From: Collybia mongolica
Lineage: Eukaryota; Basidiomycota; Agaricomycetes; Agaricales; Clitocybaceae
DNA: 64,000 nt
Assembly: GCA_013420905.1 (NCBI GenBank)
Contig: JAAXNY010000001.1
Span: forward strand, 4,154,001 to 4,218,000
Direction of reading: 5' to 3'
A program made the translations under genes and the position numbers. Below, one piece after another: positions 47,921 through 57,900 of the stretch. Under the pieces are notes generated by a model, which was given only the letters and a program-made list of their open reading frames with translations, searched no databases and was not told the DNA's origin. Positions within the stretch are counted from its first letter, which is position 1. Each line of letters opens with the position of its first letter.

Positions 47921-49476
47921 ATGACATCCTCTCTCTTGATTATCGTCGAGGACGTTCTCTTGAATATACTTGGTTACTGTGGTATTATGGGTGTAGTCAC
48001 TATCAGCCAGGTATATCTAAAAACTTGCTGTTATACGCTCAGCTCCCCTCACGATGCTTTCTAGACATCCAAGCATCTACAAGCTCTAGCATTTTCGAAA
48101 CAAGTGTGGCTCACGCTCCTCGAAGACCTCAATACCCGGCGCATGATCGATCTTGCTGTCAACGAACACATCAAAGAATATTCAACTCCGGAACTCGTGG
48201 ACCTGGCCAAACGAACAATTCATGGACCCATATCTTGGTCTTGCTGGTATTCCTCTCCTCCGATTGTTGCTCGTCGAGAGATTCTCCACCTTGGAATTCA
48301 GAGAAGCGCATATCCTCCCCCATGGCCGCACGAGATCAAGCTTATCCCAGGTGGTGTCTATGTTCTATGTCAAAAGGATGCGACACTTACGTGTTGGAAC
48401 GTCCACGAAAAACGATCTGTATGGGAATACAAGGGAAGGTGGAATAACCCGACGTGGGTGCTCAGTTTTGCGGGAGAACTTGTAGATGGCGATAGGACCA
48501 TGATGATCGTATTGGCTGTACGTGTCAACAACGATAATAAAAAGTGTGTGCATTTCCTTATGTCTCCCGTTCCAACTTCTGACACGCCATTTCAGTTTCG
48601 TAGATATCGTGCATCTTGATCTAACCACAGGAATTTCTCACTCTCGCCTACTTGTCTTGGCTCCTTATACAGACCACTTCAATTCGTTCCTTCGCGCAAG
48701 GATATGTAATGGCATGGCCTGCGTGGGTATGCACATGGGACCTAAACGTGTAGTCCTGATCAACGTCGAAACAGGATCCTCCAAATGGTTGGATGTCGCC
48801 GCAGTATGTCTCAATTGAACCTTGGCTGTGGTGCGATGACCGTTAATAACGCAACTGACAGTGTTCTTTTGACACGGACCTTATCCCAGGTCACCTCATC
48901 GTTTACCGAGACGGGCATCAGCCTAACGCCCGAGTCACCTCCATCCACGTATGGCGAACGGATTATTTGACATCAGAGTTACACCCGCACAATATTTCCT
49001 TGGTCAACCTTCCGCCCCTTCTTTCACTAGAGAACATCATTTCCCCCTCTTACAACCCCCATCTCCGTGTATCAGCCCATGCATGCCCGCTGCGCGAAGG
49101 AAACGTGTACATAATATGGGCGTGTATATCTCCCGACCCCTCAATCCATGCGGCTACTGTGATACACAGATACCGTTTATTCTTGGACCCTATAAACCCT
49201 CAGCTTGTTGTCGACACAACCGGCATTAGTTTTGATCCAGTCCACCGTGCGTTGTTGACCTCAGGCATATCTTACACTGGACACAGTATGGTACGCGGCG
49301 CGCCCCCTAATACCCAGCGCCGGATTGTGTATTGGGGGGAGCGAACAAGTAAAAAAGACGATTATCGAAACTTCGTAGATATCCCGCATTCATTCAATAA
49401 TGTGCATGTTTCTGCATATAGTGGGGCGCTAACGTATTCCGTTGGCAACGACATTATCATAGACTATTTTCTGTAA
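47921..49476 (+). CDS. F-box protein
   Basis: F-box proteins link substrates to the SCF ubiquitin ligase through Skp1. The ATG at 47921 opens the F-box directly: MTSSLLIIVEDVLLNILGYC, then GIMGVVTISQ and, after an intron (48012 to about 48064), TSKHLQALAFSKQVWLTLLE. This is the usual order of the motif, beginning with a Val-Leu-Leu-x-Ile-Leu helix and ending with an aromatic residue before LTLL. The rest, about 380 residues, carries beta-rich segments (ATLTCWNVHEKRSVWEY, FVDIVHLDLTTGISHSR, VVLINVETGSSKWLDV) like a propeller domain. It ends SVGNDIIIDYFL. The type is common and expanded in Agaricomycetes, where most substrates are unknown. Confidence 0.82.
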
Positions 49477-49847
49477 ATTTCAGCGTCAATGTTATGCCTA
49501 ACTTGTGAGGGAATCCGGACGAAGTTTCCTTGTATCATACAAGGCGGTTGACCTCTATTTCAAGTCGTGGAAATTACCCCTCGAATTTGACACTTCTTAG
49601 TGAAAATTTTTCTTGTTCTCCGGGTTAATCCTACGTCTCGAAATTCGGGGAGCAGGCCGCCATAACCTTGTTGGGATCGGGATTCCTCGCGTCCATAAGA
49701 CCAAATAATCACATTTATGAATGGTCATCATCTCCATACGTTTAATGCTTGCAGGGTTATAACGCTATAGACAATAGATTCTGATTCACTGATCGAAATC
49801 TCTCGTATTGTCAGCTCGTTGGCGGCCAACTTGCCCTTACGTCCGTT
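49477..49847. other. Intergenic, 371 nt
   Basis: This is the 3' flank of the F-box gene and the upstream region of the transporter gene. No gene or clear motif is seen. Confidence 0.4.
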
Positions 49848-51617
49848 ATGTCAAACCTCATTGCCTCTTCTTCATCTCCGAAGTTTCTCAATTGCAAAGT
49901 ACCTCCTTCCAGACAAGCAATGGTATCGATTCCATCTACCTTAGAATATCCCCGGTCCCATCAATCACACGTCCGTGGCAACCAGGACTTCGCGTCAAAC
50001 GCGTCGACAGCATGGAGCTCTCAACAACCAGTCGTAGTGGTCACTGACAACGACGTCCATGCAACCTTCAGCCACGGGGAAGCTTTTGGAAATACATTGC
50101 GCGGTAAAGGGAGGGAACATCGAAAAGGACTAGGTCTTGATGGGGCGGCGAGCTTGGCACCAGGTGCAATCCGAAGCCGACTCATTCGGTCGAAACGCGT
50201 CTATCAACTTGCTTCTCACAACGACCACCCGCACAACTATCTGCAGGTTTCTCCGGCGTCCAAACCTCCTAAACTACCACTCGAACTGCCTCTACCGACG
50301 TCGCCTACTCGCCCCAGACGGTTTAGATCGCTGAGGCGCACTTGGTTTGACGCCTTGTGCTCTGGCGTCAATGCCTCGCGTTTGCGTTCCCCCCCTTCTC
50401 TTTACCTCGCGCTTTACTTTACTCTAAACCTCGCGCTTACACTTTATAACAAATCTGTCCTTATCCACTTCCCGTTCCCCTACACACTCTCGGCCCTCCA
50501 TGCCCTCTGCGGCTCTATTGGTACTTTTGTCCTTGTCCAAACCAGCAGGACACGTCCTCCCAAGCTGAATGTCCGGGAGACATCGATTCTCCTTGCTTTC
50601 AGCTTCCTGTATACGATCAACATAATTGTCAGCAACATATCCCTCGGCCTCGTTACCATTCCTGTGGGTGGTGTTATACTATTTTGGTACTCTCAACATT
50701 AATTTACCGACAGTTTCATCAAGTCGTTCGGGCATCTACACCACTTTTTACGATACTATTCTCCGCGAGTCTCTTTGGAGCTAAAAGCAGTCGTGCAAAG
50801 CTGGTAGCCCTCATACCTGTTGTAACTGGAGTTGGCTTTGCGTGCGTCCATTCTCATGAAGAACGAACTCCTCCGAGTCTAACCTACATATTTCCGTCCG
50901 TAGGACATACGGGGACTACTATTTTACACCATGGGGTTTCTTCCTGACCCTCTTTGGCACGATTCTTGCAGCACTAAAAACACTCTATACAAACATTCTC
51001 CAAGCCTCTCCCTCCCTGTATCGCGTGCCATCCCTCAAATCAAACCCAAAAGTCCGATCAAAGATTATGGCAAATTCTTCCTCATCTCAACGACATGCAC
51101 AAACCTTCCGTATGACACTACCGCCCTTGACACCTCTCCATCTTTTATACCTTCTTTCTCCCTTGGCATTCGTTGAGACCGCACTTCTTGCACACTTTTC
51201 TGGTGAGCTGGACCGTGTGCGCGAATACGCTGCTGCGGGAATACGACACCCACTTACTAGCGGATACACGCGGGGGCAATCATCATTCACGCCTGGTCTT
51301 TCCAACCTGCAGCTTTTTTTGTTGATCAGTAATGGTGTGATGGCATTCGCGCTCAACGTCGTAAGCTTTAATGCGAATCGGAAAGTGGGAGCGCTGAGTA
51401 TGACTGTTGCTGGTGGGTGACAAACTTTAAGACTTTTGCCACAGGAGATCCACTTATCATGGTTGCAGCCAACGTCAAACAAGTGCTCACGATATTGTGT
51501 GCTGTCATCATGTTTAATCTTACCATTACCCCTACAAATGCTTTTGGAATTGGCCTAACATTAGTGGGTGGCGTGTTCTACACTGCAGTTGAGTTGAAGG
51601 AGCGTGGAGAAGGGTGA
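49848..51617 (+). CDS. Nucleotide-sugar/triose-phosphate-type transporter (TPT/DMT superfamily)
   Basis: These ten-helix carriers exchange phosphorylated sugars or nucleotide sugars across Golgi, ER or related membranes; the substrate cannot be told here. The first 160 residues are soluble and disordered (MSNLIASSSSPKFLNC). The carrier begins at SLYLALYFTLNLALTLYNKS, a helix with the family's Asn/Lys pair. It continues with FPFPYTLSALHALCGSIGTF, LLAFSFLYTINIIVSNISLG, SFHQVVRASTPLFTILFSAS and KLVALIPVVTGVGFA. Later helices are FFLTLFGTILAALKTLYTN and LLYLLSPLAFVETALLAHFS. The end reads LLISNGVMAFALNVVSFNAN, ANVKQVLTILCAVIMFN and FGIGLTLVGGVFYTAVELKE. Three introns are visible, at about 50664, 50844 and 51415. 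A loop of about 90 residues is inserted between helices 6 and 7. The gene appears complete. Confidence 0.88.
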
Positions 51618-52257
51618 AGCGTAGACATCTTCAATCAGACTATGCGCCCCCCTAAAATTACCACCCTACAGTTGGATTCGAGTTCTCTCTTTCTCGACGC
51701 TTGTACAATTAGTTTCGAATAGATACATCAGTATATGTACTATAAACCTAGATATTCAGTGGTACTGTACAATAGATGTTAGCCGATGCACGACCGACCT
51801 TTCCCGGAAAAATACTCGCTTCAGTGCAAAAGAAGCCAATATCGAAGCTGCATCGTGCTGACTCATGGGAACCTTTCGGAGTTCTCCTCCAACGTCGCTA
51901 CAAACTTACCGGACCCAGAAGGACTGGAATGAAGAATCAGTTGACCGTCAGCATGGAGGACATCACTAGTCTAGTGTCCTTGCTTCAAGATGGAGAAGCA
52001 ACTTCTTTTATAACACCCGGGACACGATAGTGGCAAAAGCCGAAGAGGCGTGATGGCAAGACATTTAGTAGCCAGCGTCAAGCTCATTAAGCACGGATGT
52101 TCATTGTACGAGCAAGCACCTCTGCAAAAACGGAATACACAACATGTGGGCTTTAACATCGAACAGATAGTAATATATAGGCTAAACGAGGACAACCAAA
52201 AGCGATAGAAGATGAAGACGCCAGAAGACGCAGGCACCGCATACAAACCCGAGACCA
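51618..52257. other. Intergenic, 640 nt
   Basis: This is the 3' flank of the transporter gene up to the end of the SNF5-derived pseudogene. No recognisable protein is encoded. Confidence 0.45.
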
Positions 52258-53092
52258 CTATGATCCAACCCCAGCCACCCCAACACGGCCATCCGCACGT
52301 CTGCGATGATCCGGGTTCTTCAAATGCGCCTCAAAGTTGGCCAGCGTTTCCTCGGGACCAGTGACATACATACCGCCACCGCATCAGCACCAAACGCACC
52401 AAAATGGAATAAAAATAAAAATAAATGAAATGAAATGAACACCACGATGTGTATCGTACCTTTCGAGGGCAGTCCAAGCACTTGACGCGCCATACGGGCG
52501 AGGGGTCGGGGGGGGGGACGTTGCGTGCGATGACGTCAAACCTGTCGTTTGGGTACGTGCTCTGCATGGCCTCTGGTACTTGAGAGCCAACGACGGCGGC
52601 TGTCAATAATCGACGGGTTAGCAGCGGGGAGCGAGGGTAAGGCATCTTGCACGTACGGGTGGCTGTGCCGGACCCGGCGGGGGGGCGTTGGGGGCCGGCC
52701 CTGTGTGGTGCGTGACCGCTTCGACTGCGCGCGCTGGGGGAGAGGGGGGTGCCCGATGTGGTAGGGGCGGCGTCGATCTGAAGAGTTTGCAATTCCCCCC
52801 CCCCCCCCCCCCTGGCGAGCTCTGGTTCGCGCGTCGCGGAAGGCGGGGGGGTCGGGGTTTTCGATTCCTATGCCAGTATTTGCCTTTTTCGAAGGTGTCG
52901 CGTATGAGTCATTGTGCATTATCCTTGATGCCGCAGAATAAGAAAGAGAGCACATACTGCATGCTCCGCACTGTGAGGTATCGCCCAGGGGGGCATTTCC
53001 TGCGTCCGATTGCGATGCTCTTGGGGCACTGGCAGTTTGAGTAGTGTCAGAGGCCGTTAATCATGTTGGGATGCTGTCCGTCGGCAAACTTG
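52258..53092 (-). pseudogene. Inverted, decayed copy of the 3' end of SNF5
   Basis: This matches the last part of the SNF5 gene at about 59565-60706, in opposite orientation. The copy keeps FADGQHPN and SIAIGRRK of the zinc-finger exon, KYWHR of the next exon, STYPNDRFDVI and WRVKCLDCP, and GPEETLANFEAHLKN at the end. It is broken in several places. A TGA replaces the Trp codon before the first zinc-finger cysteine, and the next Cys is Tyr. An extra C in the CCCCCC run shifts frame before the second cysteine pair. An extra T shifts frame in PPS, and the last acceptor AG is missing. The intron between the zinc-finger exons is also recognisable (GTATGTG, then GACTCATACGCG and TTCGAAAAAG in both), so the copy arose from genomic DNA and not by retroposition. 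The part encoding the Ser/Pro linker is replaced by G/C-rich sequence with an 18-base G run. Confidence 0.85.
52795..52812. repeat. Homopolymer of 18 C
   Basis: An uninterrupted run of 18 C lies on the plus strand, inside the pseudogene. Runs this long are prone to sequencing and assembly error. Confidence 0.8.
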
Positions 53093-53516
53093 TTGTTGGA
53101 CACTGTGGGGTGAGGGGGATATGATGAGTCTGAATTGCGGGATTCGAAGGCGGCGGGGGGGAGCCATCATCTGAGCCATTATTTTGAACTGTGTTTATAA
53201 GTGGCGATGAGGTTCAAGATATCTGCAAGTCAGGTGCTAAGTGTGACATCACGTCACTTGAACACCGTTGTCGACGTGATGAAAATATTAAATACTGGCG
53301 CTGGCTTGCTCGGTGTAATTGTAGGATGGTCGCTGCAGACACCGGGCTTGGAGGCTCGCGCTCACACTCACGACGGAACGCAGGAAAAGCATGTATGTGC
53401 TCTACGTACACAACTCCCGCTAGTATCGCTCTAGGTATTACTGCGTCCCATTCTAAGCTCACGCTCCGTGTCCTGTGGCCTGTATTCCGCCCCCGGGGCG
53501 GGTTGTGCGGGCGGAC
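53093..53516. other. Intergenic, 424 nt
   Basis: This lies between the upstream edge of the pseudogene and the 3' end of QCR8. No gene is recognised. The similarity to SNF5 fades out at about 53092. Confidence 0.45.
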
Positions 53517-54072
53517 TTAGGCGTGGTGTGCGGCAGCGGCGATGTGCGCGGCTTTGCTGTTCTGGTGCTCGTCAAATTTCTTGGCCCAGGTGTAGATGCC
53601 GTATCCTGGGGAGTGGGGTGGTTAGTGGCGGGGGTAGAATGGGGGGGGGGGGTAAACGCACCGACACCGAAGGGGATGAGGACGAAGAGGGCTTCGCCGG
53701 AGAGGCGGCGGTACCCGTTGAAGAGGTAGTTGCGGAGCATGTTGGGCGCGGCTTTGGACTGGAAGGGGGAGAGGGCTTGCGGTGGGGTTAGTTTGTGGGG
53801 GTCAGGGAGGAATGGAAGCACGTACTGTAGGTCACGATGCCCTTTTGGCGGATGGTGCCATTGTCACCCCACCAGAGGTTCTGTTGGGACAAGTGTCAGG
53901 AGGGATATGGGATACGGGGGGTAGGGGACTTACATAGACGCGGGCTGGAGGGCATGATCAGAATGAAAAAAAAAATAATAATAATGCAAGAGGTCAGCGG
54001 ATGGAGTGACTCGAAAAAGGGAGCACACGTACGTCCGGGCATGTCGCTGAAACGGGCGATGGAGGGCCTCAT
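53517..54072 (-). CDS. QCR8: Cytochrome b-c1 complex subunit 8 (Qcr8)
   Basis: This is a small subunit of mitochondrial respiratory complex III, in the inner membrane beside cytochrome b. Five exons (54072-54033, 53944-53934, 53880-53826, 53775-53662, 53605-53517) give 102 residues, the usual family length. The start is MRPSIARFSDMPG. Exon 2 has only 11 nt and supplies the residues for PRVY, so the joined N-terminus reads MPGPRVYNLWWGD as in the family. Then come IRQKGIVTYTLSPFQSKAAP, NMLRNYLFNGYRRLSGEALF and the single transmembrane helix (LFVLIPFGVGYGIYTWA). It ends in KKFDEHQNSKAAH and an Ala/His tail. The fourth intron contains a run of 12 C on the coding strand. It is divergent from SNF5. 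Confidence 0.94.
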
Positions 54073-54999
54073 GGTTGTGGCTTTTGGTGGGTGGGGGGAG
54101 TGAAAGAGTGGTGGCAGTCGACGTTGGAGGTGCTGGGGGATGCCGTTTTAGTCCGGTGGCTTGTGAAATCCACAGGTGCAAAGAGAGGACGCCTGGGCCA
54201 AACAACGCCTGGACGTGGATCACGAATTGCCAACGCAAACTGCAACGTCACCACTGAATTGAAACGAGTTGCGTTGGTCTCTGTTATTTATCTAATTTGT
54301 ATTGACGTGTGTTATGTTGCTAGGACTGAACACATTCGTTTTCGACACCTCCAATGATCTCGCACGATACTTTGTACACGCTGGCAAACTCGCTGGGAGT
54401 GCTGGCGATGGTGACTGCGGTGGGGTACCATGTTATTGCGGTGAATGAGCGGCACCTGAGGGAGTCTAAGAAATAGGAGTTGTGTGATAGGGGCCGGTAA
54501 TCATGCATCTGAATCATGTCGTGGAGGTAATAACGTAGAGTAGAGGACAGTTCGTTCAACGTCGGGTGTTTGTTTACTGGGATATGAGCGTGACATGAAA
54601 AACCACCCTATGCCCCGTGACGGTGTGACTTGTTGATCTCAGCCTTGGGCCTCCCGTTGAGAGCGTTCGAATTTTTTGAGAGCAGCTGAGCCGTGTGCGC
54701 TTCTGGACAGGCGATAAATTCCAAATAATCCATCCATTTCTCCCCGGCATTGTCCCTCCCAAGGTGTGTCCCGTCCCATTGGTCCCGCCCCCGTCCCCGT
54801 CCCCCCCCCCGTCCCCCTCCTCCTCCCACCCATTCCCCCCTCCCTTCCTACTCCCCGTCCCCGTCCCGTGTCCCATGTACCCTCGCCGTCCAGCCCTCCC
54901 CTGTCCCGCCGTCCCCCTCTCCCGTCCCGCCTGCCTGTTGCTGACTCATCCCCCTACAGCCCCCACGTCCCCCGCCCGCGCCCTTGCGCGCAGGCGACG
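54073..54999. other. Divergent intergenic region, QCR8 / SNF5
   Basis: These 927 nt should carry both promoters and the SNF5 leader. From about 54720 the plus strand becomes strongly C/T-rich (repeated CCCGTCC), probably the SNF5 5' UTR. A CGCGCAG string ends seven bases before the SNF5 ATG, so a leader intron is possible. No protein-coding gene was recognised. Confidence 0.5.
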
Positions 55000-57900
55000 A
55001 TGAACACCAACAACAACCCAAATCCATCGTCCTCGGACTACTCGGCCTCGTACGGCGTCAATCCCGCCCTTCTCGCCGGCTTTCACAACCACCAGAATCA
55101 GGGGTTGAACCCCCCCAAGAAACAACTCCAGTTCAATTCTGCCGTCAACCCCGCACAACTCATGAACATCCAGCACTCTCACGGCATGCCCGGCATCAAC
55201 CCAGCACAGCTCCTCCAACAGCAGCAGCAGCAGCAACAACAACACCAACAACAACACCAACAACAACACCAACAACACCAGATGCTCAACGGCATGGCCA
55301 TCGGGGGCATCATGGGCATCAACCCCGCCGCCCTCTCCTCTCCGATCAGCAACATGAACAGCAACAGCCTCCTCGGCTCCATGCCCACAAACCCTACCTC
55401 AATGTCCCAGCAACCCAATGGCAACATCGCCGACGTCTTGGGCATCTCTCCAGCACTGTTTAGCGCCCTTTCCCCCCAGGAACGCGAACAAAAGGTCATG
55501 CAGGCCATGCAGCAGCGCCACCAGTTTAATATGCGCAACCAGATCATGCGCGAAAAGCAGCAGCAGCAGATGGCACAGATGGGCATGAGCACGCAGCAGA
55601 GTATTGGCGGCATGGCTGGGCAGCAAGCCATCGGTGGTCAGCAAGGAATGGGCGGACAGCAGGGAATGGGTGGACAGCAGGGAATGGGTGGACAGCAGGG
55701 GATGGGCGGACAGCAGGGAATGGGTGGACAGCAGGGAATGGGTGGACAGCAGGGGATGAACGCGATGCAGAACATGGGCGCGATGCAAGGGATGCAAGGT
55801 ATGGGTGCGATGCAGGGCATGGGCGGCCAACAGTTCCGCGACCCAGCCCAGCTCCAGCATTTTCGCGAACAGCAACAACCACACCAGCAGCAGTTCCGCG
55901 ATAGCATGCTCGCCATGTCGAACGTCGGGATGACGCCCCAACAGCAGCAGATGATGGCCCTCGGGATGGGCATGCCTCAACAACAGCAGCAGCAGTATCC
56001 GAGCCAGGGCCAGGGTATGTCCGCGCAACAGCAGCAGCAGCAGGAACTCATCCAGGGCATGATGGCCCGCAACGCTTCTGGCAGCACAGGTGGCGGCGGC
56101 AGCGGCGGAGGGTTCTACGACCGCCCCTTAAGCTCCGCCTCAGGCTCCTCTCACATCTCCCAAAACCAGCCCCGCGACCTCAACCCAGCCCAGCAGCAGC
56201 AACAACAACCACAAGGCGGGATGATGCCCCCTCCTGCTAACCGCCCGCGCACGAACACCCTCAATATGAACGCGAACATACAGGGTGGTAGGGGTATACC
56301 CGACATCGGCATGCGCCCACCGAGCCGCGCGATGAGCAGGACACCTCTCGACAGCGCTGCTGGTGCGGGCATGAATGGATATGGAAAGGCCGCACAGGGG
56401 ATGTCCCCACAGCAACCCCAGCAGCAGGCGAACCCGTACCCGCAGCCCTCAGGCGGAAGCTCAGGGTATCCTCAGCAACAGCCACAACAACAATCCCAGC
56501 AACTTCAGCAGCAACACTCCCAGCAACAGTACCCTCCCTCACAACACCAGCAACACCAGCACAATCAGCCATCAACCCCCGGCGCGGGCATACCATCATC
56601 GTCTTCGCCACCACTCCCGGGCTCTCCATACCGCGGGTCGAAGCGCAAGGCGGGTGGGATGGAAGGGTCGCCACGCATGGGTGGAGGGCTGCCGCTGGCC
56701 CATGGGTCTGGAGGCCCGATGGGCCCGCCTGGGATTCCAAGAACACTGTCGGCTGCGTCGGGGGGCGGAGGCGAGCTGAATGGGTACCCACGACCGTCCT
56801 CGTCGATGGGGATAGGTTCCGGGCCCGGGGTGAATGGGATGGCGAGTGGCGGGATAGGGATGGGGATGGGGGGAACATCGGGGTCGATGGGCATGATGGG
56901 AAGTATGGGGCTTGGCATGGGCATGGGCGGAATGACGGCGGAGCTGCCGTCGAGACCTATGCATCCGTCGCAATCTCAACCACAAGTACCCCAGCAGCAG
57001 CAGCAGCAGCAACAACCACAACAGCCGCTTCAGCAAACGCCAATGCAGCCGCAACCCCAAACACAGTTGTCGCCGCAAGCACATCAGCAACAGCAACAGC
57101 AGAGGCACCCATCGTTGCCTCGTCAGGGTTCAGTGCCGCTGTCTGCGGGGGGAATTCCTCCGAAGAGTGCCAGTGCAGCTCCGCAGGATATCCCAAGCAT
57201 GCCAAATGCACCCACATCAGCAGCACCTCCCGCTCCAACCCCTGCTCCCGCATCAACGCCAGCAGCACCACCACCAACGACAGCGCCTGCACCAACCACA
57301 CCCGCCGTCCCTGCCGCACCGCCCCCTACACAAATCGTACCCCAGCTTCCGCCGCTCCCGGCTAATGTCAACCTCAACCAAGCCGTCACACGTGTGACCG
57401 TCGTCCCGCTCATCGACTCCGTCGCGCGCATCCCGCCCTTGGAGGAGTCCGAGATTGCGGCGGTGCAGGAGTGGATGGAGGTGGATCGGGCGTACGAGGC
57501 GCGGTTCCGCGCGATGCGGGACCGCATGTCGGAGGAGACGCGCGAGGCGTCGTATGGTTGGGGCAAGGGCGGGTGGTGGGAGAAGGGCGGCGGGGAGGGT
57601 ATGGGCCCTGCTGCGGCTGCGGCGGCGGCGGAGGGGAATGGGAATCGATGGAGAAGGGGGCGCGAGCCGTTTGATGTGAGGTACCCGCGAACGAGGAAGG
57701 ACCGGGATCGGGAGGGGAGGGGGAGAAGGGGCGTGAGGAGAGAGGGGCTGAAGCTGTTAGTGATTTCTTTATATGCTCCTTTCTATATTATTTTTGGTTG
57801 CGTTGTTGGGCTGATTGGAGTTTTTTTTTTTGGTTTTTTTTATATTTGATCCTTCAGCCCTAGGAAACTGCACCCCGCGGACGTGAACCGCCCTGAACAG

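Noticed and set aside
55636..55755. CRISPR-like regular repeats
   Set aside because: The units are contiguous 18-nt coding repeats without spacers, in a eukaryotic gene.
55399..57566. Long open frames on the minus strand opposite SNF5
   Set aside because: They are shadows of CAG/CAA and GGN-rich codons. They read as Leu/Cys-rich or Ala/Gly-rich low-complexity sequence with no family motifs, and the plus strand encodes a clear protein.
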